This document shows positions 7,406-7,852 of a stretch of 7,852 nt of DNA, piece after piece. Source of the DNA: CAYWNK01 sp047639615 (GTDB lineage: Bacteria > Planctomycetota > UBA1135 > GCA-002686595); contig JBLIOL010000270.1 in assembly GCA_047639615.1 (NCBI GenBank), positions 1 through 7,852 on the forward strand, written 5' to 3'. Made by a program: the position numbers and the translations under genes. The notes under the pieces are model-generated. The model searched no databases. It was not told the origin of the DNA and saw only the letters and a program-made list of their open reading frames with translations. Position 1 is the first letter of the stretch. Every line of letters starts with the position of its first letter.

Positions 7406-7572
7406 CTAGCAGGCCGCTTTAACAACAGCGGCCTGTCGATTGGTTTCCACGGATCGTCTGGCAAGGCGAGAGGTTCCCCCCATAGTGGTGGCTATTTGGG
7501 GGTTCTGGCAACGCTGCTAGGCGCTTCGTGGGAGCCGAGCGACAAGTCGCTGTTTTTAAAGCGGCCTGCTAG
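7406..7572 (+). repeat. 167-bp near-complete palindrome: candidate MITE/REPIN element or long-hairpin RNA
   Basis: The ends are perfect 17-bp inverted repeats, CTAGCAGGCCGCTTTAA at 7406-7422 and its complement at 7556-7572. Extending inward, every base from 7406 to 7463 faces its partner (positions sum to 14978) with no bulge: 47 Watson-Crick pairs, 7 G.U pairs in the plus-sense RNA, and mismatches only at 7423, 7433, 7439 and 7454. The apex, 7464-7514, can add a smaller stem (CCCC 7476-7479 with GGGG 7498-7501, and ATAG 7482-7485 with CTAT 7492-7495) around a TGGTGG loop. Pairing stops abruptly outside the two CTAG ends. It codes for no credible protein. It lies between two minus-strand genes, 45 bp upstream of the kinase start and 100 bp after the stop of the gene entering from the right. 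It could be a non-autonomous mobile element, a structured RNA, or both. Strand is given as plus because the G.U pairs favour that reading. Confidence 0.85.
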
Positions 7573-7672
7573 AGATCCAAAGTAGACCTAACGGCCTACC
7601 TAAGCTAGCACGGCGCGCGCATCTATCGATGCACTTCGCCGCCAGCAGGGCAAGCAAGGCTAAGTTCACCGC
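7573..7672. other. Non-coding remainder of the 7361-7672 gap
   Basis: This 100-bp stretch separates the palindrome from the stop of the right-edge gene. I see no gene and no T-run terminator. The only structure is a small hairpin, GCATC (7619-7623) with GATGC (7628-7632) around a four-base loop, too weak to call as a terminator. I found no convincing -35/-10 pair on either strand. Confidence 0.4.
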
Positions 7673-7852
7673 TCAGCCCTTAACAAGTATGTTGCCGTCG
7701 GTGACATCAAAGCTAGGGAAGGTATCGATGAAGCCGCGGAATCCGGGGTTGCCACTTACCCCGCCAGGAACAGGACCCGGGGTGAACCAGAATCCCGAGT
7801 GGGAGTCCACCGCTCCCCACCAAGGCGAGCCGTTGTCGGTAACCTTGAATGA
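7673..7852 (-). CDS. C-terminal 59 codons of an unidentified protein (enters from the right edge)
   Basis: Read on the minus strand, the frame starting at 7852 is open for 59 codons and stops with TGA at 7675-7673. The fragment is rich in Gly, Pro, Trp and Phe (for example NGSPWWGAVDSHSGFWF, then GFRGFIDTFPSFDVTDGN) and ends ILVKG. Low charge and alternating polar and aromatic residues suggest a beta-rich, probably extracellular domain, but I do not recognise the family. Support for its being real is the coherent, non-repetitive composition and the same strand as the kinase gene. It is not an obvious sorting domain: no C-terminal hydrophobic or basic tail is present. The kinase may lie downstream of it, though the 312-bp gap with the long palindrome argues against a simple operon. 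Confidence 0.55.
   Translation of the reverse strand, partial: SFKVTDNGSPWWGAVDSHSGFWFTPGPVPGGVSGNPGFRGFIDTFPSFDVTDGNILVKG

Noticed and set aside
7406..7572. Integron attC site
   Set aside because: Near the ends CTTTAAC and GTTTTTA only loosely resemble the RYYYAAC and GTTRRRY core sites and violate both. Pairing also continues well outside them, and there is no integrase or cassette array.
7406..7572. Retron msr-msd RNA
   Set aside because: A retron needs separate msr hairpins, a branching G and a nearby reverse transcriptase. Here there is one uninterrupted rod and no reverse transcriptase in the window.

Overview
The window reads like a piece of a Planctomycetota (or close PVC-type) genome. 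It is GC-rich, holds a secreted arylsulfatase-type enzyme fused to a glycoside hydrolase-like domain, and encodes a large membrane-anchored Ser/Thr kinase with a DWG motif and a long TPR tail. Shine-Dalgarno sites are mostly weak or absent. This assignment rests on gene style only and is an inference.

Layout, left to right. (1) 1-398, minus strand: the 5' part of a probable lipoprotein resembling the N-terminal domain of S41-family (C-terminal processing) peptidases; it runs off the left edge. (2) 399-595: a divergent intergenic region with no convincing promoter. (3) 596-3247, plus strand: an 883-residue exported two-domain enzyme, a type I (formylglycine) sulfatase followed by a GH71/GH99-like domain. 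(4) 3382-4539, plus strand: an exported serine hydrolase of the beta-lactamase/class C penicillin-binding protein family, 134 bp downstream and possibly co-transcribed. (5) 4555-4599: a strong hairpin between convergent genes. (6) 4610-7360, minus strand: a PknB-type kinase, one transmembrane segment, then TPR-like repeats. (7) 7361-7672: a 312-bp gap dominated by a 167-bp element, 7406-7572, which folds almost end to end into one hairpin. (8) 7673-7852, minus strand: the last 59 codons of an unidentified protein that enters from the right edge.

Functionally, the two plus-strand genes look like an outward-facing degradation pair: desulfation plus glycan cleavage in one chain, and a serine esterase/amidase-type hydrolase beside it. 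The kinase is probably an independent signalling unit, because it is convergent to them and separated by a terminator-like hairpin.

The least expected feature is the 7406-7572 palindrome. Its 58-nt arms pair in one register without a single bulge: 47 Watson-Crick pairs, 7 G.U pairs and 4 mismatches. The G.U pairs are strongly biased to the plus-strand reading, which hints at a structured plus-sense RNA, while its CTAG ends and nested arm hairpins look like a MITE/REPIN-type mobile element. The sequence alone cannot decide between these.
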